Assembly: GCA_913041805.1 (NCBI GenBank)
Contig: CAJWIZ010000036.1
Span: 1 to 6,388, forward strand
Length of the DNA: 6,388 nucleotides
Source: an uncultured Prochlorococcus sp.
Lineage (GTDB): Bacteria > Cyanobacteriota > Cyanobacteriia > PCC-6307 > Cyanobiaceae
Reading direction: 5' to 3'
The notes beneath the pieces are model-generated. The model was not told where the DNA came from. It was given only the letters and a program-made list of their open reading frames with translations, and did no database searches. The translations under genes were made by a program, and so were the position numbers. Shown piece by piece: positions 5,883-6,388 of the stretch; within the stretch, counting starts at the first letter, position 1; every line of letters begins with the position of its first letter.

Positions 5883-6388
5883 TCAGATTTCAAAAGAAGA
5901 TTGGTCATTCTTTTTTGCCGGCTTGAGAAAGATTTGGCGCGAATTTTCGCTCATAGTTTCTCCTATTAAAGTTAGAGTGCTATAGGCACTAGTTACTAAT
6001 AAAACTTGAGCCCAATTAAAGGAGCTTAGTGATTCTTGCAATTGCCATCCAAGTCCAACTCCTCCAACAACACCAACCACTGCAGTCTCTCTCATTAAAA
6101 CATCTGTTCTGTAAGCCGAATATGCAAGGTATTTGCTGCTTTGAGGACTTAGTTGACCATATAACCAAGCTATGCGATTGCTTGATCCAGAGCTTTGCAG
6201 CCCAATATATATATTATCGCTTTGTCTGCTTACCCCCTCTTTGAGTAAACGGCCCATCACACCAAGATTTTGGAGCCCTAGGGCTAAAGCTGCAACAAAA
6301 ATGCTTGGACTTGTGCAGAGCAAAAAAAGAAGGGCAGATAATGGAGCAGGTATCAATCGAAGCAAAGACCAAATACAACTTTGAACTA
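5883..6388 (-). CDS. phnE: PhnE-like ABC transporter permease, C-terminal part (5' end outside window)
   Basis: The frame is open to the right edge, giving 167 residues of a permease whose N-terminus lies beyond the window. The first usable start inside the window (TTG at 6365) is in mid-domain and is not a real start. Hydrophobic segments begin at the visible N-terminus (PAPLSALLFLLCTSPSIFVA). They are followed by ALALGLQNLGVMGRLLKEG and the cytoplasmic EAA-type loop YIGLQSSGSSNRIAWLYGQL with a following SPQ, which contacts the ATPase. Next come RETAVVGVVGGVGLGWQLQE and a final membrane stretch before a charged tail. The order and the VLGLVGAGGIG-like block resemble PhnE of phosphonate/phosphite importers (PhnC ATPase, PhnD binding protein, PhnE permease). 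In the EAA loop the usual EAL is replaced by IGL, but the central Gly is kept. In marine picocyanobacteria PhnD/C/E systems are linked to phosphite and methylphosphonate uptake; the substrate here is not shown. The stop TGA is at 5883-5885 (minus strand). Confidence 0.8.
   Translation of the reverse strand, partial: VQSCIWSLLRLIPAPLSALLFLLCTSPSIFVAALALGLQNLGVMGRLLKEGVSRQSDNIYIGLQSSGSSNRIAWLYGQLSPQSSKYLAYSAYRTDVLMRETAVVGVVGGVGLGWQLQESLSSFNWAQVLLVTSAYSTLTLIGETMSENSRQIFLKPAKKNDQSSFEI

Noticed and set aside
6274..6285. 12-base palindrome AGCCCTAGGGCT in the PhnE-like gene.
   Set aside because: This length is expected about once or more in a window of this size and it lies in coding sequence.

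Overview
The window looks like ordinary chromosome from a low-GC marine picocyanobacterium, most likely Prochlorococcus or a close Synechococcus relative. This rests on gene content: a CPP1-like membrane J-domain protein, a DUF3531 protein, a DUF92/VTE6-type membrane protein, a cyanobacterial-style Hsp33 and a PhnE-type permease. The base composition is AT-rich by eye, the genes are tightly packed and full HIP1 octamers are absent. The exact species cannot be fixed from the sequence alone.

Layout, left to right. The + strand opens with the C-terminal third of peptide chain release factor 3 (prfC, cut by the left edge). After a 155-base gap comes a CPP1-like membrane protein. It converges on a two-gene minus-strand operon: an ECF-like ABC ATPase followed by hslO (Hsp33), joined by a 4-base ATGA overlap. 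A 111-base divergent intergenic region holds a good sigma70-type promoter and Shine-Dalgarno for that operon. On its other side runs a + strand group: the DUF3531 protein, rsmE (16S rRNA m3U1498 methyltransferase, GTG start 8 bases downstream) and the DUF92/VTE6-like protein 54 bases later. That group converges, 14 bases apart, on a minus-strand pair: a PhnE-like ABC permease (cut by the right edge) followed by a GDSL-family hydrolase.

Functional themes. Translation and ribosome upkeep (prfC, rsmE) and proteostasis (hslO, CPP1-like) are interleaved with families that cyanobacteria share with plastids: CPP1, DUF3531, DUF92/VTE6 and possibly the ABC ATPase. The right end appears to be the tail of a phosphonate/phosphite-type uptake operon with an attached esterase.

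I found no mobile element, CRISPR array, tRNA or rRNA, and no convincing evidence of a new defence or mobile system. The most unusual sequence-level signal is a 27-base inverted repeat (13-base perfect arms, 1-base centre) inside the DUF92/VTE6-like gene.
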